Shown: piece after piece, positions 16,592 to 22,666 of the stretch | How the letters are laid out: the number at the start of each line of letters is the position of its first letter | Numbering within the stretch: position 1 is the stretch's first letter | The notes under the pieces: generated by a model | The model's database searches: none | Seen by the model: only the letters and a program-made list of their open reading frames with translations | Told to the model about the DNA's origin: nothing | IMG/VR virus record: IMGVR_UViG_3300035180_002513 | Span: 1 to 37,186 of that record | Strand: one strand, 5' to 3' | Source: a virus | Length of the DNA stretch: 37,186 bases | Made by a program: the position numbers and the translations under genes

Positions 16592-17533
16592 TCATCCCTC
16601 CCTTGTCACAACACCGTCGTCCAGCCGCGTTTCCGTCCGGGCGACCGGGTCCCACTTGCGCTGCTCGTAGCCCGTCCTAAGCCAGTCGATCCGATTCGTC
16701 GGCTCGCTCAGGCAAACCTGCCGATACCCGCAGCCGCCGAAATCGTTGCAGGCGTGATCGAGAGAAGCGCCCCACTTGCCGGACTCCCACATCTGAATCA
16801 TCTGCGGCAGGTCGCGTGTAATGAGCTGCTCGTACCACTCATCAATCATCCACTGAGGGCGGTACGTAATTGCCTGGGCTGTTTCGTACTTCGTCTTCAA
16901 GATGGAGATGCCGCGGACAAGGAAGCCGGCGAGTTTGATCCCGCCTTGATCTGCGCCCCAACAGTACCCGGTGAATTGGCTGCGCAAGTCCCATTGCCGA
17001 GGCCAGGAAGCCCCGAGCTGACTTGTCGTCTTGTCGTCTTCGCCGAAACGGGCTCCGTTCCAGTCAGCCACCATGTCCAAGCGGCCGACGTAGATCAGTG
17101 GATCGCCTGTTTCTGGGTGATTGACTGGGAGTGGCTCAGCAAACGAAAATTCGATGCCACGTCGGCCTGACGGGAGGGTGATCGGAACAGCTCGGTCGCT
17201 CGAAAGCGGGTAAGCGGCGAAGTAGTACTCATACGCCCCGGCCATGCGTTGGAGTGATTTCGCCGAATCCGCCGGACAGGCGAAGTCTCCGTAAGAGACC
17301 AGCAAAGCGTTGAGTCCCAGCGCGATGCTGTCTGCCTCACTGCGGCCGTTCAGGAAGAATTCAGTCCGCGCGATTTCCAGGCCGCGGGCAAAGCTCGCTC
17401 CGGCGTGGAGGTGAACAGACGGCGTTTTTGGCTTCCAATGCTCGAAAAAGTCGAAGTAAGCCTTGCGTGGACAAGAACGGAAGGCGGCGATCATCGACGA
17501 GTCGATGACGTGGGGGAAAGACGGGCGGCTCAT
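16592..17533 (-). CDS. Cas4-like PD-(D/E)XK nuclease with probable Fe-S cluster
   Basis: 313 residues from ATG at 17533 (ATGA overlap with the upstream stop). Nuclease motifs: D153 in YVGRLDMVADW and D166-x-K168 in FGEDDKTTSQ, followed by a Gln/Arg helix. Cys21 (RSCPRKA) and a C-terminal trio C262, C268, C274 (CNDFGGCGYRQVC) match the one-plus-three arrangement that binds a 4Fe-4S cluster in Cas4, AddB and related nucleases. Such enzymes resect DNA ends; phage versions commonly sit near RecA-like recombinases, as here. No CRISPR array or cas1/cas2 is present, so a CRISPR function is unlikely. Confidence 0.85.
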   Translation of the reverse strand: MSRPSFPHVIDSSMIAAFRSCPRKAYFDFFEHWKPKTPSVHLHAGASFARGLEIARTEFFLNGRSEADSIALGLNALLVSYGDFACPADSAKSLQRMAGAYEYYFAAYPLSSDRAVPITLPSGRRGIEFSFAEPLPVNHPETGDPLIYVGRLDMVADWNGARFGEDDKTTSQLGASWPRQWDLRSQFTGYCWGADQGGIKLAGFLVRGISILKTKYETAQAITYRPQWMIDEWYEQLITRDLPQMIQMWESGKWGASLDHACNDFGGCGYRQVCLSEPTNRIDWLRTGYEQRKWDPVARTETRLDDGVVTREG

Positions 17534-17808
17534 GACTTGTCCCACCCAAGCGCAGAAAGCTTGCTGATGCGTTCTTCGTAGTTCTGATTGGTCGTCGCTT
17601 GCTCAAGTCGCATCAGTCGAATTGCTTCGACCGTCAACGCCTCTGGCGACGCGAACTCGGGCTGCAGATTCAGGGCGCAGATCTTGACCATGCCGCCCAG
17701 CTCGTACCCCCCTTTTTCGGGCTGAAAAGAGCAGGTGTACGCTGGCGGGACTTCCCCTCGGGCAAGGCTTTCTAACGCTGACGCACTTCCGTACAGGATT
17801 ACTTTCAT
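17530..17808 (-). CDS. Small hypothetical protein
   Basis: 92 residues. ALESLARGEVPPAYTCSFQPEKGGYELGGMVKICALNL resembles a small alpha/beta domain; the C-terminal third is helical. The stop overlaps the start of the Fe-S nuclease gene (ATGA), which suggests coupled translation. No family recognised. Confidence 0.6.
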   Translation of the reverse strand: MKVILYGSASALESLARGEVPPAYTCSFQPEKGGYELGGMVKICALNLQPEFASPEALTVEAIRLMRLEQATTNQNYEERISKLSALGWDKS

Positions 17809-17832
17809 TTTTTGACTCGGTTGGGTTGAAGA

Positions 17833-18063
17833 TCAGTGCTCGACAAGCAGCTTCGGCGCGCTCTGCCACTGCAAGCACCATTGATTTGCCTGCATCGCAG
17901 GTCGAGCCGTATAGTTCTGCGGTTGCAGCTCTTGTTGGGCCCTGGCCAGACTCGCCACTGGGACGAGGACGACGCTGGCCGCGCCTGGGTTCAGGCAGCA
18001 GACCCCTTGTCGTGGGTCCATCGGGTCGTAAGCGGCGCAGTTGCCGCAGATTTTCGTTCTCAT
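17833..18063 (-). CDS. Small Cys-rich, probably zinc-binding protein
   Basis: 76 residues; ATG at 18063 shares a base with the upstream stop (TGATG). The pattern CGNCAAYDPMDPRQGVCCLNP, with a later WC, looks like a zinc-knuckle module seen in many small phage proteins. Function unknown. Confidence 0.65.
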   Translation of the reverse strand: MRTKICGNCAAYDPMDPRQGVCCLNPGAASVVLVPVASLARAQQELQPQNYTARPAMQANQWCLQWQSAPKLLVEH

Positions 18064-18278
18064 CAAAGTCCTCCAAGCTCGTCGAGCAAAGCGTCGGCCG
18101 AGGGGATCTCGACGATCGCTTTCTTCTTCCGAGAAGTCTCCGACGCGACGGAAGCGCCAACGCGACCAGCCCTCAACTCAAGTACGGCCTGCGCCATTTC
18201 CGCTTCCGTCAGCGTATTTTCCAGTGCCTTCATTCGCCACAGCGAAATCTTCGCCGCCAGTTCTGGCGTCATTGCCAT
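18063..18278 (-). CDS. Small helical hypothetical protein
   Basis: 71 residues from ATG at 18278, sharing a base with the upstream stop (TGATG). Nearly all helix-forming (TPELAAKISLWRMKALENTLTEAEMAQAVLEL), with a basic stretch SRKKK and an acidic C-terminus. Tight coupling on both sides indicates it belongs to the same transcript as its neighbours. Function unknown. Confidence 0.65.
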   Translation of the reverse strand: MAMTPELAAKISLWRMKALENTLTEAEMAQAVLELRAGRVGASVASETSRKKKAIVEIPSADALLDELGGL

Positions 18279-18556
18279 CACACTCTCCTTTCAAACGCCG
18301 CGACCAACCGCAGCACAGTTGCTTCATTCGCCCGGACAACGCATTCTCCCGGCAGGCTCCCCACATAAGGGGCAAGGTCCACCTCTTTTGTCTCGAAAAA
18401 CCAAGACAGAAGGCGGGAGAAAAAGCGTTGATACGCGCCTTTTGGGACGCGATTCTCCGCTTTAGAGAAGAGAACGAGGTCCACTTTGGCGAGAAGGCGT
18501 TCGTCCAGTGCTGTGTGGAGAAGGCGAGTGGGCGAAACATTGCGAGGTGGACTCAT
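18278..18556 (-). CDS. Conserved-looking small phage protein
   Basis: 92 residues; ATGA overlap with the tiny membrane protein gene upstream. The segment LFSKAENRVPKGAYQRFFSRLLSWFF resembles a short protein often seen in phage early regions, with a basic/aromatic DNA- or protein-contact surface. No function known. Confidence 0.65.
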   Translation of the reverse strand: MSPPRNVSPTRLLHTALDERLLAKVDLVLFSKAENRVPKGAYQRFFSRLLSWFFETKEVDLAPYVGSLPGECVVRANEATVLRLVAAFERRV

Positions 18557-18693
18557 GGTCTTTCCCTGAAAAGTAAGAAGATGGTAACAAAGGCGCAGAT
18601 AAGTGCGATGGCGGTGTTTCCTTGGAGAGCTTTAAGAACGCCAACTCCACTGAAAATCAAGATGAGGGTTCGATTGAGTCCCACAGAAATCAC
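18553..18693 (-). CDS. Tiny membrane protein (46 aa), two predicted TM segments
   Basis: Short reading frame fitting the operon exactly. It starts GTG at 18693, overlapping the LuxR-type gene stop as GTGA, and ends TGA at 18553, overlapping the next ATG as ATGA. The product begins MISVGLNRTL, has hydrophobic segments ILIFSGVGVL and TAIALICAFVTIFLLF, and ends RERP with a positive C-terminus. Two helices with a short KALQGN turn suggest a hairpin in the inner membrane. The fit at both ends is strong evidence for a real gene. Possible roles include host takeover, superinfection exclusion or lysis timing; none is shown by sequence. Confidence 0.65.
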   Translation of the reverse strand: MISVGLNRTLILIFSGVGVLKALQGNTAIALICAFVTIFLLFRERP

Positions 18694-18908
18694 ACGATGA
18701 TCTGCGAACGAAGGCCCTTAGCCACGGCCGCTTGCTGCGAGTGAACGCGCAGCTTGGTGAAGATGGCCTTCATGTGATCATTCAGCGTGCCGATCGAGAC
18801 GCTTTTCCTCTCGGCAATCTGCTTGCGAACAAACCCGTCGGCGAGGTCTTGGAGAATCTCCAACTGGCGTGGGGAAAGCGCAGTGCCTGGGTTTGTGGAC
18901 TTACTCAT
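18690..18908 (-). CDS. Standalone LuxR/GerE-type HTH regulator
   Basis: 72 residues consisting almost only of a GerE domain: LSPRQLEILQDLADGFVRKQIAERKSVSIGTLNDHMKAIFTKLRVHSQQAAVAKG. The typical LSxRxxEIL start, the recognition helix around SIGTLNDHMKAI and the KLxVxxxxxAV end are present; there is no signal-sensing domain. Such proteins bind DNA dyads as dimers. Copy B of the 28-bp dyad ends on the base next to the ATG, and its GGGGAA may act as the ribosome site, so autoregulation is plausible. It is the first gene of a sub-operon running to the Fe-S nuclease. Confidence 0.8.
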   Translation of the reverse strand: MSKSTNPGTALSPRQLEILQDLADGFVRKQIAERKSVSIGTLNDHMKAIFTKLRVHSQQAAVAKGLRSQIIV

Positions 18909-18936
18909 GATCGTATTCCCCGAAAGTAATGTGATC
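18909..18936. repeat. 28-bp GATC-bounded dyad, copy B
   Basis: Directly adjacent to the ATG of the LuxR-type gene. On the minus strand the left arm is GATCACATTACT and the right arm GGGAATACGATC with TTCG between. GGGGAA within it is the only plausible ribosome site, so a bound protein could block both transcription and translation. Confidence 0.7.
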
Positions 18937-18956
18937 GGACCAAAACAAGGTTCAGG

Positions 18957-18976
18957 AAAAGGGAACCGAAGTTCCC
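18957..18976 (-). terminator. UUCG-capped intrinsic terminator
   Basis: On the minus strand GGGAAC, TTCG, GTTCCC (18976-18961) is followed at once by TTTT (18960-18957), downstream of the 18998-19630 gene. It separates that gene from the LuxR-type gene. Confidence 0.65.
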
Positions 18977-18997
18977 CTTGGTCTGAGCCCTTCTCAG

Positions 18998-19630
18998 TCA
19001 GGCCGTGAGCTCGTTCACCAGATCGTCGGCGTTGACGGCCGAATTCTTGCTGGCGCGCTCGTCCTCCAGCCGACGGATGATGGCGCCGACCTTGCTGGTC
19101 GGATTGCGGAAGCTCGTGTACAAGGCCTGGCGCGTGAGCTTCTGCCCGGCCGCTTCGGCGACGGCGATCTTCTTGTCCAGGAAAGCCTTGACTTCTTCGG
19201 CCGACTTGGAAGAGGCTTCCATGATGGCCTTGATGACAATGCTGGCGCCGGCCTGGGAGTCACCGCTTTCACGCGCCGTGGCCCAGTCACCCTTCAGCAG
19301 GCGGCCGATGATGTCGTCAGCGGTGATCACGATGTCTTCCACTTCCTTCACGCCGGACCACTCGTCGCCGACTTTCTGCAGCAAGCCGTGACAAGCCGAG
19401 TAGGTCACCAGACCAGCGGCCAGATCGGCCAGCAGCACCTTTCGGGTTTCGCCGTTGCGAAAGTCGAACTGCACGCCGATCGGGGTGTTCGCGTCGTCAA
19501 ACAGCACGTCCTTGGAGACCTTGCGGTCACCGGCAAACTTGACGGTGCGGCCGTCGCTCAGCGGGACCTCCGTGTAGATTGTGGCGGCCTTCTTCGTGGG
19601 GGCCTTTTCGGCCATGAGAACTTCGCTCAT
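18998..19630 (-). CDS. Hypothetical early protein, paralogue of the 22667-23248 product
   Basis: 210 residues with its own sigma70-like promoter upstream and a UUCG terminator downstream, suggesting a strongly expressed monocistronic unit. The N-terminus is Lys/Ala rich, followed by a beta-rich part (GRTVKFAGDRKV, IGVQFDFRNGETRKV) and then ACHGLLQKVGD. The C-terminus is helical: IIRRLEDERASKNSAVNADDLVNELTA. The second protein at 22667-23248 shares the order of these parts (GKLVFDFGAVGKV, MLHGFKQRIID, IRLIEDERAAER, NPDDMLNEI). The function is unknown; an abundant DNA-associated protein is one possibility. Confidence 0.7.
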   Translation of the reverse strand: MSEVLMAEKAPTKKAATIYTEVPLSDGRTVKFAGDRKVSKDVLFDDANTPIGVQFDFRNGETRKVLLADLAAGLVTYSACHGLLQKVGDEWSGVKEVEDIVITADDIIGRLLKGDWATARESGDSQAGASIVIKAIMEASSKSAEEVKAFLDKKIAVAEAAGQKLTRQALYTSFRNPTSKVGAIIRRLEDERASKNSAVNADDLVNELTA

Positions 19631-19692
19631 TGGAGCTTCCTTTGATAAGCTGAGGCGTTTGGACCTGGTACGCCCCTTGACCAGTAATCACA

Positions 19693-19721
19693 ATGATACG
19701 CGTGATCGGATCGCATGTCAA
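19693..19721 (-). promoter_or_regulatory. Sigma70-like promoter TTGACA-N17-TATCAT
   Basis: -35 TTGACA (19721-19716), 17-bp spacer, -10 TATCAT (19698-19693) on the minus strand, about 60 nt before the start at 19630. The spacer holds GATCCGATC, and ATCAC/GTGAT inverted repeats overlap the -10, so an operator here is possible. Confidence 0.7.
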
Positions 19722-19752
19722 TAAAGCCATGCCCCCGAATCGCAAAGCTTTG

Positions 19753-19938
19753 TCACACTTCGTCAACCTCCACGAAGTTGACCAGCTCCAGGAGCTCAGC
19801 CGCTGGCATCACCCGGCCGGAGCATTCGGGGCAGATGGGCTCCGTCGTGGGCAGCTCGTCAACCACAGCCGCACAGCCGACACAGACCCAGCCGTCCCAG
19901 AAGGCGATTGCTTCAAGGCTTTTTCGGGAGATGGTCAT
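19753..19938 (-). CDS. Small zinc-ribbon protein
   Basis: 61 residues; ATGA overlap with the upstream gene. Two pairs C-x2-C (WVCVGCAAV and PICPECSGR) about 14 residues apart form a rubredoxin-type zinc ribbon. The C-terminus is acidic and hydrophobic. Last gene of the sub-operon running from about 22269. Function unknown. Confidence 0.7.
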   Translation of the reverse strand: MTISRKSLEAIAFWDGWVCVGCAAVVDELPTTEPICPECSGRVMPAAELLELVNFVEVDEV

Positions 19939-20189
19939 TTGTCGCCTCCTTCTTCGTCAGCTGCTTCTTCTTCCAGCAATTCCACCAGCCGGTCGTAGGC
20001 CATATCGACCACGACTTCGTCTCCGAAGACATCGACAATGATGTCCCAAATATCAAGGTCAGCGCCCTGCACGCGGAGTTCTTTCACTTCGAGGTCATCA
20101 ACCTCGGCCTGGCGCGGCGTGAATTCGCAATGAGCGTCGAGGGTGTGCCCTCCCAGTTCGATGTCAACAATCTTTTTTGTCTTGCTCAT
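19935..20189 (-). CDS. Acidic small hypothetical protein
   Basis: 84 residues, very acidic (C-terminal run LLEEEAADEEGGDK). An N-terminal basic start (KTKK) precedes a beta-rich section. Start chosen at ATG with AAGGAAA before it; it overlaps the upstream gene by 26 nt. Acidic early phage proteins can mimic DNA, but nothing here proves that. Confidence 0.65.
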   Translation of the reverse strand: MSKTKKIVDIELGGHTLDAHCEFTPRQAEVDDLEVKELRVQGADLDIWDIIVDVFGDEVVVDMAYDRLVELLEEEAADEEGGDK

Positions 20190-20364
20190 GTCGGTTTTCC
20201 TTCAAGTTTTTCAGGGTTGAGGTGAGACGCTTCAGTTCCGCCTTTGCATAGTAGAACCGAATCAAGGCATCAATGCGTTGTTTTTCCAACTCCGCAATCT
20301 GCCTAGCTTTGTACTTGCCAACGCCCGGCAAGTCTGGGTAAAACATCTGAGTAAGCCATTTCAT
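20164..20364 (-). CDS. Small basic coiled-coil-like protein
   Basis: 66 residues; ATGA overlap with the upstream stop. Long helix with heptad-like spacing (AELEKQRIDALIRFYYAKAELKRLTSTLKNLKEN) and a positively charged end. No family recognised. Confidence 0.6.
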   Translation of the reverse strand: MKWLTQMFYPDLPGVGKYKARQIAELEKQRIDALIRFYYAKAELKRLTSTLKNLKENRHEQDKKDC

Positions 20365-20744
20365 TGGACGACTTCTTCACTGGGAAGCATCAACATCGCG
20401 CGCTCGATTGCGGTGTCGAGGAACTCCATCACAAGTCGGTGGCCGCCGACATCATTCAGCCGGGCCAACGAGCAGGACGCTGGGAGGCTTCTGCTGACCT
20501 GCGCAACAGCAGTGAGCAATCCGCCGCCTTCTTTTACCGCTTCCAAACGCAGGGCTCCGTCAAGTGACCACGAGACGGCGGTGCTGCAGTCAAATGCCAC
20601 AGCAAATCCACGCAAGTTGCGCGCACCTGCCCCGCTGGTCCATTGGCCTGGGGCAGTGAGGCGTCTCTTCGTCGCCGTCAAAACGCGGATGGCCTTCCCT
20701 AACGCCTTGATGCGGTCGCTTGAAAGCTCGAATCTGGCATCCAT
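20361..20744 (-). CDS. Hypothetical protein
   Basis: 127 residues from ATG at 20744 (shares a base with the upstream TAA stop, TAATG); an upstream in-frame start would lie inside the preceding gene. The product alternates helices and strands (SSDRIKALGKAIRVLTATKRRL, FAVAFDCSTAVSWSL, RLVMEFLDTAIERAML). No family recognised. Confidence 0.65.
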   Translation of the reverse strand: MDARFELSSDRIKALGKAIRVLTATKRRLTAPGQWTSGAGARNLRGFAVAFDCSTAVSWSLDGALRLEAVKEGGGLLTAVAQVSRSLPASCSLARLNDVGGHRLVMEFLDTAIERAMLMLPSEEVVQ

Positions 20745-21019
20745 TAAGCCACCTCCCAACGGGGGGCCTTCGCCCAGACAATGGAGATGCCGCCTTGTGT
20801 CAGCCCCTTGACCTTACGCATCGTGTGGATTTCGACGGCCAGCGATTTCTTCCCGAAACGGCCGTCAAAGATCTTTACTTCCTCGTGCAAGCCGACAGCG
20901 ATCTTGACGACGGCCGATCGGATTGCGCCTTGAATCGTGACGGAGTGTCCAATTCGATCAGCCACCCCTCCCGAGTACTCACTCGTGACGAGTCGAGGAT
21001 TTTTTGCGGCGGCCTTCAC
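20744..21019 (-). CDS. Hypothetical protein
   Basis: 91 residues; ATGA overlap with the upstream gene. Beta-rich centre (SVTIQGAIRSAVVKIAVGLHEEVKIF) and a basic character, suggesting a small barrel. No family recognised. Confidence 0.6.
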   Translation of the reverse strand: MKAAAKNPRLVTSEYSGGVADRIGHSVTIQGAIRSAVVKIAVGLHEEVKIFDGRFGKKSLAVEIHTMRKVKGLTQGGISIVWAKAPRWEVA

Positions 21020-21285
21020 GAACGGGCCTCCGCAACTTCACGGGCTTGCGCCAACGCTTCGGCTTGCTGGCGCCGGAAGCGCTTCACGAACTTCTTGGCT
21101 TGCCTGGCCCCGCGATCGGCCTTGAGCTGTTTCCATTCGGCCTTCCGCGGGTTCGTCACTTGACCAAGCCAAGCCCCGCCTTTTTGCACCGTCGGCCGCG
21201 CTTTTTTGTGGCCTTCTTCGTGATACCGGCCAGGACCGCGCTTCGTCGCGCTGGGCTGTCGATCTCCATTACTAAGTCGCTTCAA
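21016..21285 (-). CDS. Highly basic small protein (TTG start)
   Basis: 89 residues. The only sensible start is TTG at 21285, with GGAGG 5 nt upstream; no in-frame ATG follows early enough. The protein is strongly basic (TKRGPGRYHEEGHKKARP, then KKFVKRFRRQQAEAL), consistent with nucleic acid binding. Dyad copy C lies 30 nt upstream of the start. Function unknown. Confidence 0.6.
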   Translation of the reverse strand: MKRLSNGDRQPSATKRGPGRYHEEGHKKARPTVQKGGAWLGQVTNPRKAEWKQLKADRGARQAKKFVKRFRRQQAEALAQAREVAEARS

Positions 21286-21314
21286 AATAACCTCCGTTGG
21301 GCCTTGGCCCGTGC

Positions 21315-21342
21315 GATCACATTACCATCGGGGAATCCGATC
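21315..21342. repeat. 28-bp GATC-bounded dyad, copy C
   Basis: On the plus strand left arm GATCACATTACC, spacer ATCG, right arm GGGAATCCGATC: the cleanest copy. Located upstream of the basic protein gene at 21285, in the gap after the HTH gene. Confidence 0.7.
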
Positions 21343-21430
21343 GGAACGTCGCAGCAAAGACCCATTCGAGACCTTTGCGGGCGAAGCTCGTCTTGAACGA
21401 GTTGACCTTGCGGGGATTACCCCCGTCCAT
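21317..21430 (-). CDS. Possible 37-aa ORF or frameshifted tail of the HTH gene
   Basis: An open frame directly follows and overlaps the end of the 21417-21800 gene in another frame. From ATG at 21430 it reads MDGGNPRKVNSFKTSF then ARKGLEWVFAATFRSD and ends inside dyad copy C. The composition looks protein-like. There is no good ribosome site, and a run of five G spans the junction (GACGGGGGTAA), so either a small gene, a frameshift product or chance is possible. Confidence 0.25.
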   Translation of the reverse strand: MDGGNPRKVNSFKTSFARKGLEWVFAATFRSDSPMVM

Positions 21431-21800
21431 TCGATTTTGGTCCGAAGCCCAACTCCTCGAGCAGTCTGTCCGGGTCTCTCGCTTTTTCCTCTTCGATTGC
21501 GGTGGAAAGCCGACTAAGCGATGCCGCAGCTTCGTCATCGGGGAGATCCTCACGCGTGGGTGTGCGCTCGCGCGGATCTTTAGTCAGTGTGGTGGGAGGC
21601 GCGTTGCCTTGGCCGACATTCCCGTAAGTGTCACCTCGAAGCATCTTCCTCACCGAGTCAACCGACATTCCCCAGGCTGTTGAAAGGCTCTTCGGCGACT
21701 GGCTGCCTCGCTCGACGGCCTGCCTTGCCCAGACCACCTCTTCCGGGGAAAGTCGCCTGTTTTTTTCGCTTGAGACGTAACCTCGGCCGTCAGCTTGCAT
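21417..21800 (-). CDS. HTH protein with disordered acidic tail
   Basis: 127 residues from the ATG at 21800 with AAAGGAG 6 nt upstream (the ATG at 21803 is closer than ideal). The N-terminal half has a helix-turn-helix of the kind found repeatedly in phages: LSPEEVVWARQAVERGSQSPKSLSTAWGMSVDSVRKMLRGDTYGNV. The C-terminal half is charged and Pro/Thr rich (TKDPRERTPTREDLPDDE). Likely a DNA-binding regulator or accessory protein. It overlaps the tiny membrane protein gene by 11 nt. Confidence 0.7.
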   Translation of the reverse strand: MQADGRGYVSSEKNRRLSPEEVVWARQAVERGSQSPKSLSTAWGMSVDSVRKMLRGDTYGNVGQGNAPPTTLTKDPRERTPTREDLPDDEAAASLSRLSTAIEEEKARDPDRLLEELGFGPKSNGRG

Positions 21801-21906
21801 CATCGTCTCCTTTGCTCACTTCCCCCAGCACGATACTCGTAACCAGCGCCACCACGGCGATCAGCGCCGGAACCCAGAAAGGCCAGTCGTCCAACATTTC
21901 ACGCAT
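21790..21906 (-). CDS. Tiny single-TM membrane protein (38 aa)
   Basis: Short frame with AAGGAG 7 nt before ATG at 21906. It overlaps the upstream gene's stop by 8 nt and the next gene's start by 11 nt. The product starts MREMLDDWPF, has one hydrophobic helix (WVPALIAVVALVTSIVLG) and ends EVSKGDDDAS with an acidic tail. The strong ribosome site and exact fit between two genes support it. An ATG at 21897 is a weaker alternative start. Function unknown. Confidence 0.6.
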   Translation of the reverse strand: MREMLDDWPFWVPALIAVVALVTSIVLGEVSKGDDDAS

Positions 21907-22105
21907 GGCCTTGCTCCTTCTTAATCGCCTTCATCGCGTCGGAGATCATCTCTCGCGCACTTTCCTTCCCGACAAGCTCCACAAGATCTCTCGTCGCCAT
22001 TTCGGCTGCCTCTTCTGCCCTTCCCCTCTCTGCCACGCATGAGGGTGAAAGGGAAGTGAGAATGGCTTGCCCGGCTTGGTGGGCCAACGCGGCTGCGTCT
22101 TTCAT
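21899..22105 (-). CDS. Small helical hypothetical protein
   Basis: 68 residues; ATGA overlap with the gene upstream. Predicted all-helical with alternating acidic and basic patches (AEEAAEMATRDLVELVGKESAREMISDAMKAIKKEQ). Part of the early sub-operon driven by the promoter near 22345. Function unknown. Confidence 0.65.
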   Translation of the reverse strand: MKDAAALAHQAGQAILTSLSPSCVAERGRAEEAAEMATRDLVELVGKESAREMISDAMKAIKKEQGHA

Positions 22106-22269
22106 TCTTCGTCTCCTTCTTGTTCAAGGCCCGCGATCGCGCGGACCAGTTCCGTGTAGTTGCAGGTACACCTCCCCATGACTTCTTCTGCTCTGGCGAG
22201 CCTTTCCGTCGCGCTGCGCGGAAGCATGATGTACTCCGCGTCATCCAGCTCGTTTGCAACTTCGTTCAT
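22102..22269 (-). CDS. Small hypothetical protein, first gene of an early sub-operon
   Basis: 55 residues from ATG at 22269 with AGAGG 6 nt before it; a longer frame upstream would cross the promoter at 22331-22358 and is rejected. The product is acidic and helical with CTCNYTELVRAIAGLEQE near the C-terminus. First gene after the TTGACT/TATGAT promoter, hence probably an early protein. Confidence 0.6.
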   Translation of the reverse strand: MNEVANELDDAEYIMLPRSATERLARAEEVMGRCTCNYTELVRAIAGLEQEGDEE

Positions 22270-22330
22270 TTTGGCCTCTTTCCCCCAGCTTCCCCTGGGA
22301 AGGGTCGGCCCACCTTGGGCCACAATCATC

Positions 22331-22358
22331 ATCATACACCATTCCCCGCGTGAGTCAA
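22331..22358 (-). promoter_or_regulatory. Sigma70-like promoter TTGACT-N16-TATGAT
   Basis: -35 TTGACT (22358-22353), 16-bp spacer containing GGGGAAT, -10 TATGAT (22336-22331) on the minus strand, about 60 nt upstream of the 22269 start. Immediately upstream lies a dyad bounded by CCAAGC and GCTTGG (22359-22389). Confidence 0.7.
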
Positions 22359-22389
22359 CCAAGCTTTACCCCTACGGGTAACGGCTTGG
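22359..22389. promoter_or_regulatory. Dyad next to early promoter, degenerate relative of the 28-bp repeat
   Basis: CCAAGC and GCTTGG bound a core TTACCC-CTAC-GGGTAA (22366-22381). The core matches the inner arms of the 28-bp dyads but the GATC ends are replaced. It abuts the -35 box, a typical activator or operator position. Confidence 0.45.
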
Positions 22390-22410
22390 CGTTGTCCGAT
22401 CTTATGCGCG

Positions 22411-22612
22411 ATGATGATGTGGATGATGATGTATGACGATGGTCATGGGTGAGGCTCAAAAACGATTTCTCCTCCCGATATATTCTCCTTAGCTCCTTCT
22501 TCTCTTAGTATAAAAAAAAAATTAATAAGAAGAAAGGGACAAGAGAAGTGAGTCCCTTAGAATCATTTTGAGAGGGGGGCATCACCATCGTCATACATCA
22601 TCATCATCATCC
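22411..22612. other. Candidate origin: GAT/ATG-repeat inverted repeat around AT-rich core
   Basis: Two 22-nt arms, 22422-22443 and 22584-22605, are perfect inverted copies, each made of tandem GAT/ATC triplets followed by TGTATGACGATGG or its complement. Between them lie 140 nt with an AT-rich centre (TATA followed by A10 and ATTAATAAG) and a GGGAC/GTCCC hairpin. The surroundings are otherwise GC-rich. No gene fits. Position between the divergent blocks and structure fit a replication origin or a regulatory hub; function is inferred. Confidence 0.4.
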
Positions 22613-22631
22613 CTACTGTAAAGTCCTTCGA

Positions 22632-22650
22632 CACCCTCGGATTGTCCCCC
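22632..22650. repeat. 19-bp inverted repeat, left arm
   Basis: CACCCTCGGATTGTCCCCC pairs, with one mismatch, with the arm at 23329-23347. The two arms bracket the 22667-23248 gene. Confidence 0.6.
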
Positions 22651-22666
22651 AGAAGCCCGTGGCCCC

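Noticed and set aside
19527-19766. 79-codon minus-strand frame with a protein-like start (MALLTCDPITRIIVITGQG)
   Set aside because: It spans the clear TTGACA/TATCAT promoter and then overlaps the 18998-19630 gene with a poor tail sequence.
22270-22362. N-terminal extension of the 22102 gene
   Set aside because: The extension would be encoded by the promoter region; the ATG at 22269 has a good ribosome site.
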